DNA from: Polysphondylium violaceum
Taxonomy: Eukaryota > Evosea > Eumycetozoa > Dictyosteliales > Dictyosteliaceae
Reading direction: 5' to 3'
Length of the DNA stretch: 64,000 bases
Assembly: GCA_000277445.1 (NCBI GenBank)
Contig: AJWJ01000036.1
Coordinates: forward strand, 1 to 64,000
In this document: positions 32,437 through 44,174 of the stretch, piece after piece
Layout of the letters: each line of letters begins with the position of its first letter
Position numbering within the stretch: position 1 is the first letter of the stretch
Translations under genes and position numbers: made by a program
Notes under the pieces: model-generated
What the model was told of the DNA's origin: nothing
Seen by the model: the letters and a program-made list of their open reading frames with translations, nothing else
The model's database searches: none

Positions 32437-33844
32437 ATGAATCACGTTGTATCAAAGGTTAGAAGTATAGTTTCAGCAGATAGACATAGATTTAAATCAA
32501 AAGATGGTGGATTAGATATTGATTTAGATCTTTCCTATATAACAGATAATATTTTGGGTATGTAGTAGTAGATATAATATATATTATTATTAATGATGTT
32601 AATACTTTTTCTTTTTATTTTTTTTTATTATAAACACCATTGATTATAGCAATGAGTTTTCCAGGATCAGGATTAGAGGCAACATGGAGGAATTCAATTA
32701 ATGATGTTTGTCATCTTTTAAAACAAAAGCATAATGGAAAATTTATGATTTGGAATCTTTCAGAGCGTGGATACGATTATTCAAAATTCAATAATCAAAT
32801 TTTAGATTTTCCATTTCCCGATCATCATGCACCATCGCTGAATTTGTTGTTTGAAATAGTGAATTCCCTCGACAATTGGTTGAAGGCAGATCCTGAAAAT
32901 ATAGCAGTTGTTCATTGTAAGGGCGGTAAAGGTAGAACAGGTACTATTATTTGTTGTTATCTCTACTATAGTTGTCAATTTGATCATATGGAAGAGGCCA
33001 TGAAACATTTTGCCGAAAAGAGATCAAAGACTAAAAAAGGTGTCACTCAACCCTCCCAACAAAGATATATAAATTACTTTAAGGAAATTGTTTCTGGAAA
33101 CCATATGGTTGAAGAATTTTCTTTAAATTTTTTGTCCATGGAAATTGGTCCATTGACTAAAGATCAGGCCAATGAAATTTCAATAGAAATATTTGAACAT
33201 AGTAAAGAACCTGTTTTATCATTTGCATCTTCACCTTCTTCATTAGAGTAAGATAGAATTTAATATTCAATATCTATATATATATATATATATATACTAA
33301 TAATGAATTTTAATTTTCTAGAATTGTTCCATTTGATTCCAGTGATAGTAGTAGTTTATACAAAATTGTTGTAATTATAGAAAAGAAATTAGTACATGAT
33401 GTTTTAATTAGAGTTTATAAAGGAAATACTGGAAAGAAGAAAGGAAAATTGAAAAAACAAATATTCCATCTCATATATAATATTGCATTTGTAAATTCAT
33501 CTATAAACAAGATTAGTTTTACTAAAAAGGATTTAGATCATTTTAAAGCTGAAAAAAAGTATGTATTTAATTATGTCCAATATATATCTATAGACATATT
33601 AATAACAAATTTAATATACTAGGTATAATGAAAATTTTAAAATTGAATGTTTATTTCAAAACAATTGTTCAGTGTCTCCAGATCATTCATTCAAAATATG
33701 GAATATTATGTCTATGAAATATCAGAGAACAAAATCATTTATTAAAAATAGTAATAATGATATTCTTAAAAAGTCACAAGAGAACACTACGATAGTATCG
33801 AGTGGTGATCTATGTTTGGATAAAACAACAACCACAACAACAAC

Positions 33845-33931
<87 letters not shown>

Positions 33932-34682
33932 TAATAACACAACAACAAACTCACTGACTACATCATCGTCATCAACAACCTCTTTGGAAATTAAAAATAA
34001 TAGAGATTCAACTTCATCTACAAATACTCTAACAACACCAAATAATAGTAGTCTAACCTTAAATACTAGTATCAACAGTTTAGTAGAATCTAGTAATAAT
34101 GTAAATAATGAAAATGATATCAGTAGCAGTAATATTACTGCCAAGGAAAATCATGATAATGATAATGGTAACAGTAATAGTAATAACAACTCAGCCAATA
34201 CTACACCAATTATTCAATGTTCACCAATTATCAAAGGACAAAGTGATAGTAAAAATAATGATGATCATGATGATCATAAACAAAAACATCAATCTTGTAA
34301 TAATAGTATAAACTCTACATCAGTTTCAAATTCATCAAGTTTTGCATCACTTTCATCGGTAGAATCAAATGAAAGTAATGACCAAACAAACAACAGTAGT
34401 AATAATAATAATAGTGAATTAAAAACAACAACAACAAATCATCAAAGATGGACAACGAGTAGATGTCCATCAATGATTAGAACATTAATTTCAAAACATG
34501 CCACACCGCATCACAGAGAATCATTTTGCGCAAAACCAAATTTTAATATATCATCTTTATCATCGTCATCATCAACATCTTCACCATCATCGTCTACAAT
34601 TACTTTATCAAAAGTAGTGGAGGAAAAAGAAGAAAAAGTAGATCAAGAAAAAGATTCAAATAAAATAAAACAAGATCCATAA
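32437..34682 (+). CDS. PTEN-family lipid phosphatase with C2-like domain
   Basis: Exons 32437-32557, 32650-33247, 33322-33558 and 33623-34682 give 671 aa. The N terminus VRSIVSADRHRFKSKDGGLDIDLDLSYITDNIL matches PTEN including the PIP2-binding region; AMSFPGSGLEATWRN and YNLSERGYDYSKF-type elements follow. The P-loop is HCKGGKGRTG (about 128-137), with Gly where PTEN has Ala, as in voltage-sensor phosphatases and TPIP. A C2-like region covers about 185-385. The C-terminal 285 residues are disordered, with an Asn run of about 28 residues encoded by AAT codons and Ser/Thr-rich stretches. The family removes the 3-phosphate of PIP3. It may correspond to the D. discoideum PTEN-like protein CnrN, but I cannot prove this. 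Confidence 0.88.
33845..33930 (+). repeat. AAT trinucleotide microsatellite (poly-Asn)
   Basis: About 28 uninterrupted AAT units inside the PTEN-family gene, read as Asn. Likely length-variable between strains. Confidence 0.9.
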
Positions 34683-35165
34683 TAATGGAGATCATTTAGA
34701 TGATAAACTATTTTAAATATTATCTTTAGAGATTAAGGAGAGTTGAAAAGAGTACTATTATACATACTAGTTGTATCAAAACATTTTCATTATGTTTTAT
34801 TCTTCCTCATTAAGAAACATAGCCTTGTTACAGATTTTTCCGATTAGATTTTTATAGTTCATTAGAGGATTGAGTTTTGTATTCATTTGGGTATCACGTC
34901 TCACTTGTGTATTCATCATTCATTCGGACCTTTAATACCAACGACTTCATTCATTGTTTTTAAACTTTTTGATCGATTTAAAAAAAAAAATATGAAAAAA
35001 TATCTAAAAATAAAAAAAAATGAGATTTCAACCACGCAGTCACACAAAAAAAAAATTGATTACATTGTTATTGCTCACACACTAGAGATAAAACACATAT
35101 ACTTTTTCAAACGCACACGCACACACTCTTAGTAATATAACAATAATCATAATATAATACCAAAA
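34683..35165. other. Intergenic region
   Basis: 3' flank of the PTEN-family gene, then A-rich promoter-like sequence of the amidohydrolase gene; no gene seen. Confidence 0.6.
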
Positions 35166-37060
35166 ATGGCAATGTCGTGGATTTCAAATAAATTTAAAAG
35201 TGTAGTTGATGCGATAGAGAAAATTGATAACAAAATACCGAGAAACGATAGTGATAATGAAGGTGATAATGACAATGACAATAGTAGTGGTAATGGTAAT
35301 AATAATGAATCAAAATATAAAAAAAGCAATATAGCAGAGAATCAATTGAGTTTGGAAGCAAAGAAAATGATCTATGATGCAGTGTCGCCATATACCCAAA
35401 CACCTCATGGATGCATTTCTGATTTTATGGTCAATTTGTATGGTACAGGATCTCATTCTCAATGTTTTGTTAATAAGGAAGCGGTGGATATCTTTCACAA
35501 TCCTATAAACACTCTCAAGTTTAAATCAATGGCATCTGGTTGTGGTGTACTCAGTGTAAATGAATTTGATACTCAATACATGTATAGATTGGTTTCTTTG
35601 GTTAGAAATCTTAGAAGATTTAGTTATCCTGTAAGTAGATAGATAGATAGACATGTGTATATGTTTATGTTTTATTAATAATAGTTGTAATAATAATAAT
35701 AATAACAATAATGATTTAATGGTAATTAGTTTGGTAAACATATGTTGTGTTCTATTGATCAGAGATACGATTATTCAGGAGAAGCATTACCCAATCTTAC
35801 AGGATACTATGTTCCAAACGATTATTTATTTGATATTGTAAATGATTATAAAGATTTATTTACACCTTGTATATCTATTCATCCATATAGAAAAGATTGT
35901 GTCGATGAGTTGATAAAGTATGCAGTGTTGGGAGTACGTTATGTTGTTTGGTCACCTATATCAATGGGTATCAATCCATCTTCTGAACTATGTGATGACT
36001 TTTATGAAACTTTAATACAAAACGATATGATTCTGTTCATACATACCGGTGATGAACATGTCTTGGTTGATGCTCCCGAATCTGATAACAAGTGGGGTAA
36101 TCCTTTACTCTTACGAAGACCTTTGAATTTAGGTGTCAAAATTGTTGCTGTACACAGTGGAGGTGAAGGTAAATCTCAAGATATAGATGAGAAATACCCT
36201 CATCCTTTAGTACCAAATATAAATGTATGTCGGCATGTATATAGGAGTAGTGTATTGTTATTGTTATCATCATATCTATATATTAATATAAATCCTGTTG
36301 TTATCGTAGTTATTTTTAAGAATTATGCATGAACCTAGATATACAAATAACCTTGTTGGAGATATTAGTGGTATTGTAGCTCATGGAAGAGTGGATAGTA
36401 TTATTCCATTGTTGGATCACCAAAATATTCATAATAGATTGATCAATGGCTCAGACTACCCTCTTCCCGCGGTAAACACCTCAGTATTGACTATATTATT
36501 AGCTAAAAACGGATTGATTACAAGTGAAGAAAGAGATATAGTCAATGAAATCTATAATTATAATCCAATACTATTTGATTTTGTTTTAAAAAGAATATTA
36601 AGATCACCAAGTGGTAAACAATTTTGTCTTTCAATTTTTAGAGTAATGTATTCGTTATAAGATATGTGTATATCATCATTATCATCATTTTATTAACCTC
36701 TAAATACACCCCTATTAGACAAACTCATTTTTTGATTTAAAAGATAAATCCAATATTTTATTTGATTCTGGAAAATCAAGTCCATTGAAAAGTATGCCTA
36801 GCAGTAGTACTGGTAGCACTAGTAGTAGTAATTGGAATGAATTATCACCTCAACCAACTTCACCAGACTTTAATTCTACTCTAAGCAACAACAATAATAA
36901 TAATAGTAATAATTTTAATATAGATGATGTACATAATGACGATACCTTTTTTGATGAAGAATTGAATAATAGTATGAATAACGATGGGGAATTTAAAGAT
37001 GTTATTGAAAATGGTTATAACCATGAACATCCATCACTTGAGGAATACTCTTTACAATAA
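35166..37060 (+). CDS. Amidohydrolase-family protein (metal-dependent hydrolase fold)
   Basis: Exons 35166-35630, 35730-36224, 36310-36642 and 36719-37060 give 544 aa, all junctions in phase 0. After an acidic Asp/Asn-rich N-terminal segment, the core has DFMVNLYGTGSHSQC, FTPCISIHPYRKDCVDEL, ILFIHTGDEH, GVKIVAVHSGGEG and NRLINGSDYPLP. The strand-end His residues (SIHPY, FIHTGDEH, AVHSGG) and the final GSDYP Asp match the TIM-barrel amidohydrolase 2 type, where they bind one metal and activate water. The first HxH pair of typical members is not obvious, so activity is uncertain. The tail after residue 430 is Ser/Asn-rich and disordered. Substrate unknown. Confidence 0.75.
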
Positions 37061-37352
37061 ACTATATAATAATGACATATTCAACCACCCAACAATCACT
37101 GCCGATAAATGATTTTTTTTGAATTTTCAAGTGAGATTTTTTTTTTCTTTTTGCATTTTTTTGATTTTTTTAATTTTTGCATTTTTTTTTTTTCAATACC
37201 CACGTCGTGCTTTTTTAGACCAGTGATCATTATTCTTTATTATTAAAACTTTGCTCATATTTATATATAAGCTAAATCTCTTTTATTACATAATATCTTG
37301 TACAAATATTGGTTACAACAAGTGATCAATATAAACTGTATACAGTTGTAAT
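37061..37352. other. Intergenic region
   Basis: T-homopolymer-rich spacer before AP-3 delta; nothing recognised. Confidence 0.6.
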
Positions 37353-40300
37353 ATGTTTGAAAGATCATTAGTTGACCTCATTAGAGGTATTAGAAATCAT
37401 AAAAAGAATGAAACTAGATTCATTAATCAATGTATCAATGAAATTAAAGAAGAATTAAAAGGCGACATTCAAAAGAAAACTGTAGCCATTCAAAAACTTA
37501 CCTATGTATGTATATATGTTGATGTAGTATGAGTTTATAGGAATCTATACTTATGATAAACACGATTTAGATTCAAATGTTGGGATATGATATTAGTTGG
37601 GCATCATTTAAAATAGTTGAAGTTATGAGTACAACTAAATTTACATCTAAAAGAATTGGATATTTAGCAGCATCACAAAGTTTTCATGAAGGTACAGATG
37701 TTATTATGTTGGCAACCAATCAAATTCGAAAGGATTTCTTATCAGCCAATCAAAATGAAGCCTATTTAGCATTGAATTGTTTATCAAACATTTGTACACC
37801 AGACTTGGCTAGAGATTTAGCCAATGATATATTGACATTGATGAACACTCAAAAGACACACATTCTCAAGAGAGCTGTCACTGTGCTCTACAAGATATTT
37901 CTTAAATATCCTGAAGCACTCAGACCAGCCTTCCCCAAACTCAGAGAAAAGTTGGATGATCCCGAACCATCAATTGTGTCTTGTTCAGTCAATGTCATTT
38001 GCGAGTTAGCCAGACGTAACCCCAAGAACTACTTACCACTTGCACCCGTATTGTTTAGAATCCTCACCAACACCACCAACAACTATTGGATGTTGATCAA
38101 GATTGTCAAGCTCTTTGCTTCACTTACTCCACACGAGCCCCGTCTTGCTAAAAAGTTGGTCGACCCATTGACAAACATTATCAACTCTTCTCCCTCAGTA
38201 TCATTGTTGTTTGAGTGCATCCAAACCTGCATCGTTGGTATGAATGACAATATCCCTCTCATGAAACTCTGCATCACCAAGTTGAGAACCCTCATTGAAC
38301 ACAATGATCAAAACCTCAAGTATCTTGGTCTCTTGGCCTTGAACAACATCATGAAGATCCATCCCAAGGCTGTCAGCGAACACAGAGAGTTGGTTTTGAA
38401 TTGTCTTGACGATCAAGATATCTCTATTCGTCATAGAGCACTTGACCTCCTTCCTGGTATGACTACCAAAAAGAATATCTATGACGTAATGAACAAGGTG
38501 TTGGAGCATTTGGACGTTGCCGAAGGTTCCTACAAGGACCTTATCATCCTCAAAATCATTGAGCTCTGCTCTATGGGCACCTACCAATTCATTTCCGACT
38601 TTGAATGGTACATCAACATCCTCGTCAGACTCTCTCAAATCCAAGAAACCTCGCACGGTAAGCTCATTGCCTCTCAATTCCTCGACGTTGTCATTCGTGT
38701 CAAGACTGTCAGGGCCTATGGTACCAAGCAAATGATCCAATTGTTAAAGAACCCCAAACTCATGTCCAACCCAACCGCCAACGGCATCTGTGAGGTGCTC
38801 TATGCCGCCGCTTGGATTGTTGGTGAGTTTTCAAACTATGTAAACCAACCTGTTGACGCACTCGAATCATTCCTTCAACCCAGAGTGTCTATTCTCCCAG
38901 CTCACATTCAATCGGTGTATATGCTCAACTCTCTCAAGGTATTTTCACATGCCTGTGCCGTCGCCAATGGTGAAGAGATTGTCATTGAAGACGATCCAGA
39001 TGTCGACACCTCAGACAGAGGTGAAATCACCCAAGAAACTGTCGATGAATGCTTGCAAGTACTCACCAGTCGTCTTGTCATCTTTACTCAATCCATCTAC
39101 TTGGACGTCCAAGAACGTGCATGCTTTGTCAATGAGATTCTCAAATTCTACACTGTCACCAAAGATACCCAAGGCAACAGTATCTCTCGTGAACTCATTT
39201 CACTCTTTACTGAGCAACTCAATCCCGTTGGCCCCAAGGCCCAAAAGAAAGTGCCCGTTCCTGAAGGTCTTGACTTGGACGAGTGGATCAATGATCCAAA
39301 ACTCCAAGACCCCGTTGAAAGCGAAGACGAGGACGATATGTTTACTCCAGGCGGCAACGCAAACAACAGATATCGTGACTCTGACGACGAATCCTCTCAC
39401 AGTGGCCACAGTCCACACATCAAATCTTCCAACAAACAACACTTTACCAAAGAAGACATTCAAAGACAAAAGGAAGAAAGACTCTCAAGACAAGCTGCCA
39501 ATCCATTCATGCTCGGTGGCAAAGGTAAACGTACCACTGCTGAACCTGAATTGGCACCCGTTGCCACTCTTCCCAAGAGTTTTGGTTCGCTCTCTGTCGG
39601 CACACCAGGTGAAAAGAAAAAGAAGGCCAAACCCAAGCAATTTGTCATTGACAGAACCACCGAAATGCCCGAAGGTGCCAAAGATAGTGACAGCGAAGAC
39701 GAAAAGAAATTCAACAAAAACGATGCTCTTGGTCAAATCAATCTTAATGAACCATTGACTGCCAACGACGTTCTCTACACCAATCGTCATCGTAGCGATA
39801 TCATTCGTGAAAAAGAACAAGCTGCCGCCGCCATTGAAAAGGCTCGTGTCCAAGCCGCAAGAAAAGCAAAGAGTGAAGAAAGATTGGCTGCCGCTGAAAA
39901 AGAACAACTCAAAAAATCTGCCAAAAAAGCTGCCGCTGCCGCTCCTGCCCCTGCCCCTGCTCCACCTAAAAAGGTGGTTCCTGTATTCATCAACGCCGTA
40001 GATGATGAAAACTTTAAGATCTCTTATGAAATCACCAAGGTGGCCGACCAAAACACTCAATTGAAATTCTCTTTCAAGATTCAAAACAAGAGTGACGAAG
40101 ATATGTCTGACGTTCAATTGACTGTTAGCGAAAAAGACAAAGAAGAGGTCAAGGCCATTAAATCTAGCGGTGAAATTGGTATTATGGAAGCAGGATCAAG
40201 TAGCACTCATTTTGAGATTATTGAATTTACCAACATCACCACTAGAACCGAAATCACATTTAATCTCTCTGCCAATCCATCATCATCACCAGACGTCATC

Positions 40301-40675
40301 AACACACCAATCACTGTCCGTGTTCCATTTGTCAACTTTATCATCAACACCAAATTGCCCAAAGACAAGTTTGCTGAAATTGTTCAAAAAGAAAATATGA
40401 CTATTGGATCACTTAAAATCCCAACTGCCAATGGTAAACTCAATATGTCAATCGTATCTCAAAAACTATTAAATGATTTGAATATCAATGTCGTTCAATC
40501 TCATCCAAGTGGAACAACTGCATCCTTTTATGCTCTCACTAACCAAAATCACCATATCGCCATGTTGGTAAAGGATCGTGACGGTTTTATTTCTTTTGAT
40601 ATCAAAACTTCTCAACCAATCCTTTTGTCTACTATTTTAATTAAAGAATTACAATTATTATTTCCATCAAATTAA
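37353..40675 (+). CDS. ap3d1: AP-3 adaptor complex delta subunit
   Basis: Exons 37353-37505 and 37571-40675 give 1085 aa. The first exon supplies the conserved start MFERSLVDLIRGIRNHKKNE, and the junction gives LTYIQMLGYDISWASFKIVE. The armadillo-like adaptin trunk covers about 20-600 (NEAYLALNCLSNICTPDLARDL, LKRAVTVLYKIFLKYPEALR). A charged hinge (about 625-860) has Glu/Lys-rich and Ala/Pro segments, and a C-terminal ear-like domain follows. AP-3 sorts cargo from endosomes to lysosomes and related organelles; delta pairs with beta-3. Codon use is strongly biased to C-ending codons, as in highly expressed genes. Length matches other AP-3 delta subunits. Confidence 0.95.
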
Positions 40676-41000
40676 TTTTAAATAAAGTTTAGTATATTTA
40701 CTGTTATGATTGTCAACGAATCAAATGTTGTGTGTATAAAAATGTTTCAAGGAATAAATACTGTTCATACTGATACCCCATGCTTTCTCGATACATTAAA
40801 AGCTTTGAATTAAACAATTTATGGTTGAAAAGAGATCTTTGTACAAATGGAAATATATTTAGTTTATTAATCAAAATAGTTTATTAATCAAAATAGTTTA
40901 CTATTATTAAAAGTTGTGGGCATCAATCCAATGTAGTTTTGATCTTTTATATGAAAAAATTGCAGGCAATAGGAGTAAAAGATTCCCTACACTCTTGTTT
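40676..41000. other. Convergent intergenic region
   Basis: Contains a small tandem duplication (TTTATTAATCAAAATAG twice, around 40862-40896) and a 35-codon open frame at 40706-40813 that is also open on the other strand and is not called. Confidence 0.5.
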
Positions 41001-41495
41001 TTAGTAACGAAAAGAGATCTCACCTTGTTTAGCTTCAAGGACTCCTTTATCTTCAGAATCTTCACCTGCCCAACTAATATAACCATCGATAGTGATGCCC
41101 CATGGCTTCAAGAAATTTTGATTGATATAGTCCATCCACTCTATGTAATTATAAAACTTTTCAAAGCCATTCCATTTGATCTCTGTACCTTCATCATTTG
41201 GTAACCATTGATTCCATAAACCTGGTTGACTTTTAGGTGGACGATTGAAATCTGTGATAGTAGGATCGAAAGTCTGACCATTATTACCATCAGCGGCACT
41301 AAAAACACAATAACAACCCTCTTCACCAACAGGGAGACCAACAGCTTCACGTAAAGGATCAGCAACATCTTTACATTTTAATTCACTACGTTCCATTCTT
41401 CTAGATTCTGAAAAAGCTTTTAAATAATCAACTTGTGCTTGATTAAGTGGTGGTGTTAATGTAAAACTACCTGTAAAATCTGTAGTGTAACCCAT
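41001..41495 (-). CDS. Bacterial-type conserved protein of unknown function, 164 aa
   Basis: A single intronless exon. The sequence begins MGYTTDFTGSFTLTPPLN, then YLKAFSESRRMERSE, REAVGLPVGEEGCY, DFNRPPKSQPGLWNQWLPND, EKFYNYIEWMDYINQNFLKPW and GYISWAGEDSEDKGVL. As I recall, a family with this layout is common in bacteria and phage-like contexts and has no assigned function. The block QPGLWNQWLPN and the repeated Tyr/Trp/Glu positions are its hallmark. The absence of introns in a window where most genes have them, and the bacterial-type family, suggest old horizontal transfer, although this single feature is not proof. Confidence 0.75.
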   Translation of the reverse strand: MGYTTDFTGSFTLTPPLNQAQVDYLKAFSESRRMERSELKCKDVADPLREAVGLPVGEEGCYCVFSAADGNNGQTFDPTITDFNRPPKSQPGLWNQWLPNDEGTEIKWNGFEKFYNYIEWMDYINQNFLKPWGITIDGYISWAGEDSEDKGVLEAKQGEISFRY

Positions 41496-42589
41496 AGTGT
41501 TGATATATAGATATGAAAGAGATAATAAAAATATGAAATAAATGCAAATGATGATGAGTTTTTTAAAAATTTTTAAGTTGATTTTTTAAAAATTTAACAT
41601 TTCCTAGTATTTAGTTTTCCATGGCCCATCCGGGACACGGAGAAACCTTTTGATTGATTATTGATTAAAACAAACATATATATTAACAAATAGTTGTATT
41701 TCTCATCTTGAACAATCGTGATAAATCAATTAATGAGGTTACCCTTTATACACATTTTTAGCAATACATAATACAAAAGATAAAATCTCTCATAAAAATT
41801 GGTATAAACACCCCACACTACTATCACAACTATCCTTGTTGTTTTGTGAGAACTTGAGAGATACATTTTGAATGTAAACACAAAACAAAAAAAGTGGGCG
41901 ATTCAACTCTGCTCTACAAATTTTTTTTATTTTTTTATTTATTTTTTTTGTGGTGTTTTTTCAAACTGAGAGAAAACAGATACTAAAAGATAGAAAATCA
42001 TTAATCATATAGATAACAACACATTTGCTGATAATCATTATCATTATCATTATTAAATTTAATATTTTATTGTTGTTTAAACAAACAAAAAAGTAATTAT
42101 TTTTATATTTTAAAAATTTATTCAAAATTATAATTTTTTCAAGATTTGAAAAGGTTTTTTTTTTCATCTAACCAACAAACCATCATTCTTACTTTTATTG
42201 TCATTTATGTTTATTGGTCTAATACCTAAATATTTTATTGTTTTCTTGCATTTGATCTCATCCTTTCACCAAAAAAGAAAAGATTATTAAACTTTCCTGA
42301 TAAAGGTTGTTGTGTTTAAACTTTTTTAGTAATAGATTATAGTATAGTCTATCAATAGAATACATAGTAATCCTATTACAGTATCCTTCTTTCTCAGAAA
42401 CCAAACACATCCCTTTATTGTCTTTTTGTTTTTTATTTTTGTTTTTGTTTTTTTTGCTCATATATATTATTTTTTTTTTTTTTTTGATATAAATAAAATT
42501 TATTTTCATATAAAAATTTCATTAATTTAATTTTGCGTACAAAAGTTTAATTAATTAATAAATTCACCAACACAATTACAATTAGCATA
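41496..42589. other. Long divergent promoter region
   Basis: Between the bacterial-type gene (-) and pkaR (+). Mostly AT-rich with T runs; one short GC-rich spot at about 41621-41655 (CCATGGCCCATCCGGGACAC) stands out. No gene seen. Confidence 0.55.
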
Positions 42590-43706
42590 ATGACAAATAT
42601 ATCGTATAATCAAAAGGCTACTGAACAAGTAGAAGACCCAATCAATGATCAACAACAACAAGACCAACTACAACAACAACTCTTGCAACAACAACAACAA
42701 CAAAATATGATTGGCACAAGAAAAAGAAGAGGAGGAATCAGTAGCGAAACATTGAGTGAAGAGCCATCGATTGCTATTCCTACTGTACCCAAAACTAGAG
42801 AAACACAGGATCGTTTAGATCAGGCATTAGAGAAAAATATCATGTTTAATCATTTAGAGGAAGAGGAGAGAAAAGGTTTATTCTCTGCCATGGTTGAAGT
42901 ACATTATAAAAGTGGTGATGTTATTATTAGACAAGGCGATGAAGGTGATAATTTTTATGTTGTAGATTCTGGTGTTTGTGATATTTTTGTTAGCAAGAAT
43001 GGTGCAACTCCTGTTTTAGTGATGGAGGTTTTTGAAGGTGGTAGTTTTGGTGAATTGGCTTTAATTAATTTTAGTCCAAGAGCTGCAACTGTAATTGTAA
43101 GTAGTGTTTTATTTAATTTGTTTATATCAGTAATTTATATATTAATAAATGAAAAAATAATAAATATACGATTATATATAGGCTAAAACTGATGTTAGAT
43201 TATGGGCACTAAATAGAATTACATATCGTAAAATTTTAATGGATCAAACAATGACAAAGAGAAAGATGTATGAGGAATTTTTAGAAAAAGTTTCAATTTT
43301 AAAGGATATTGATAGATATGAAAGAATTAGTTTAGCTGATGCATTGGAGCCATGTAATTTTCCAGCAGGTGATGTTATTGTAAAACAAGGTGAACCAGGT
43401 GATAAATTTTATATAATTGTAGAGGGTGAAGTATTGGTTTCTCATCAAACAGATTTAAATGATCCATCCTCTTCACACGAGGTTATTCGTCTTCACAGTG
43501 GTGATTATTTTGGTGAAATTGCTCTACTTCTTGATCAACCAAGAGCAGCCTCTGTCACTGCCATTACAAATACAAAGTGTGTGGAAATGGATAGACAAAG
43601 ATTCATTCGTTTACTTGGTCCCTGTGAAAATATTTTACGTAGAAATATGGAGAGATACAATCAATATATGACTTCAAACTCTCCAAAATTAACACACCAT
43701 AATTAG
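42590..43706 (+). CDS. pkaR: cAMP-dependent protein kinase regulatory subunit
   Basis: Exons 42590-43096 and 43182-43706 give 343 aa. After a Gln-rich N-terminal segment comes the inhibitory pseudosubstrate RKRRGGISSE (Gly at the site that would be phosphorylated), then two cyclic-nucleotide-binding domains: A ends in FGELALINFSPRAATVI and B in FGEIALLLDQPRAASV, both with the Arg that grips the cAMP phosphate. The N-terminal dimerisation/docking helices of animal R subunits are absent, as known for the monomeric R of Dictyostelium, so the holoenzyme is likely an R-C dimer. PKA controls aggregation, spore and stalk maturation. The start matches the known start of the family (MTN-ISxNQKATE). 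Confidence 0.97.
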
Positions 43707-44174
43707 ACATTGCATAAACCCGTATGTGTATGTAATGTTTGTTGTTTTTTTTCTTTTTTCTCTTCCCTCTTCTTTTCTCTCTTTTCTCATCTTATTTTTT
43801 TGTAAAATTCCAAAAAGTAAATCTTCATCAGTGCCCAACATCATCAATTACCAACTCTACCACAACAAACAATATTAGAATCTGTACAATTAACTCTTGA
43901 TTATATTCTATAAATATTAGATATCTATAGATTTAATCAAGTACCAACCCTATATATAAAAAAAAAGGAAAAAAAAAGAGAAAACTAAAATATAGACCTT
44001 GTATAAAAAATGCCTTATATATCTCTTTAAATAAATGTACCATATCATTACAATATTTTCGCAATTTTATTTTTTTTTCCAAAACTAAATGTATAAGATC
44101 TTGATCTATAGATCTATCAATTCATATTTCATAAAGATACTTGTAAAATTATTATAAAAAAATAGTTTCTCTGA
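43707..44174. other. Convergent intergenic region
   Basis: T/C-rich and AATAAA-bearing 3' flanks of pkaR and SNRNP27; nothing else seen. Confidence 0.6.

Noticed and set aside
33722-34144. 140-codon minus-strand frame rich in Leu and Val
   Set aside because: It is the reverse reading of the AAT/Asn tract of the PTEN-family gene.
40706-40813. 35-codon frame after AP-3 delta (MIVNESNVVCIKMFQ and onward)
   Set aside because: The opposite strand is equally open and no homologue is recognised; too short to call.
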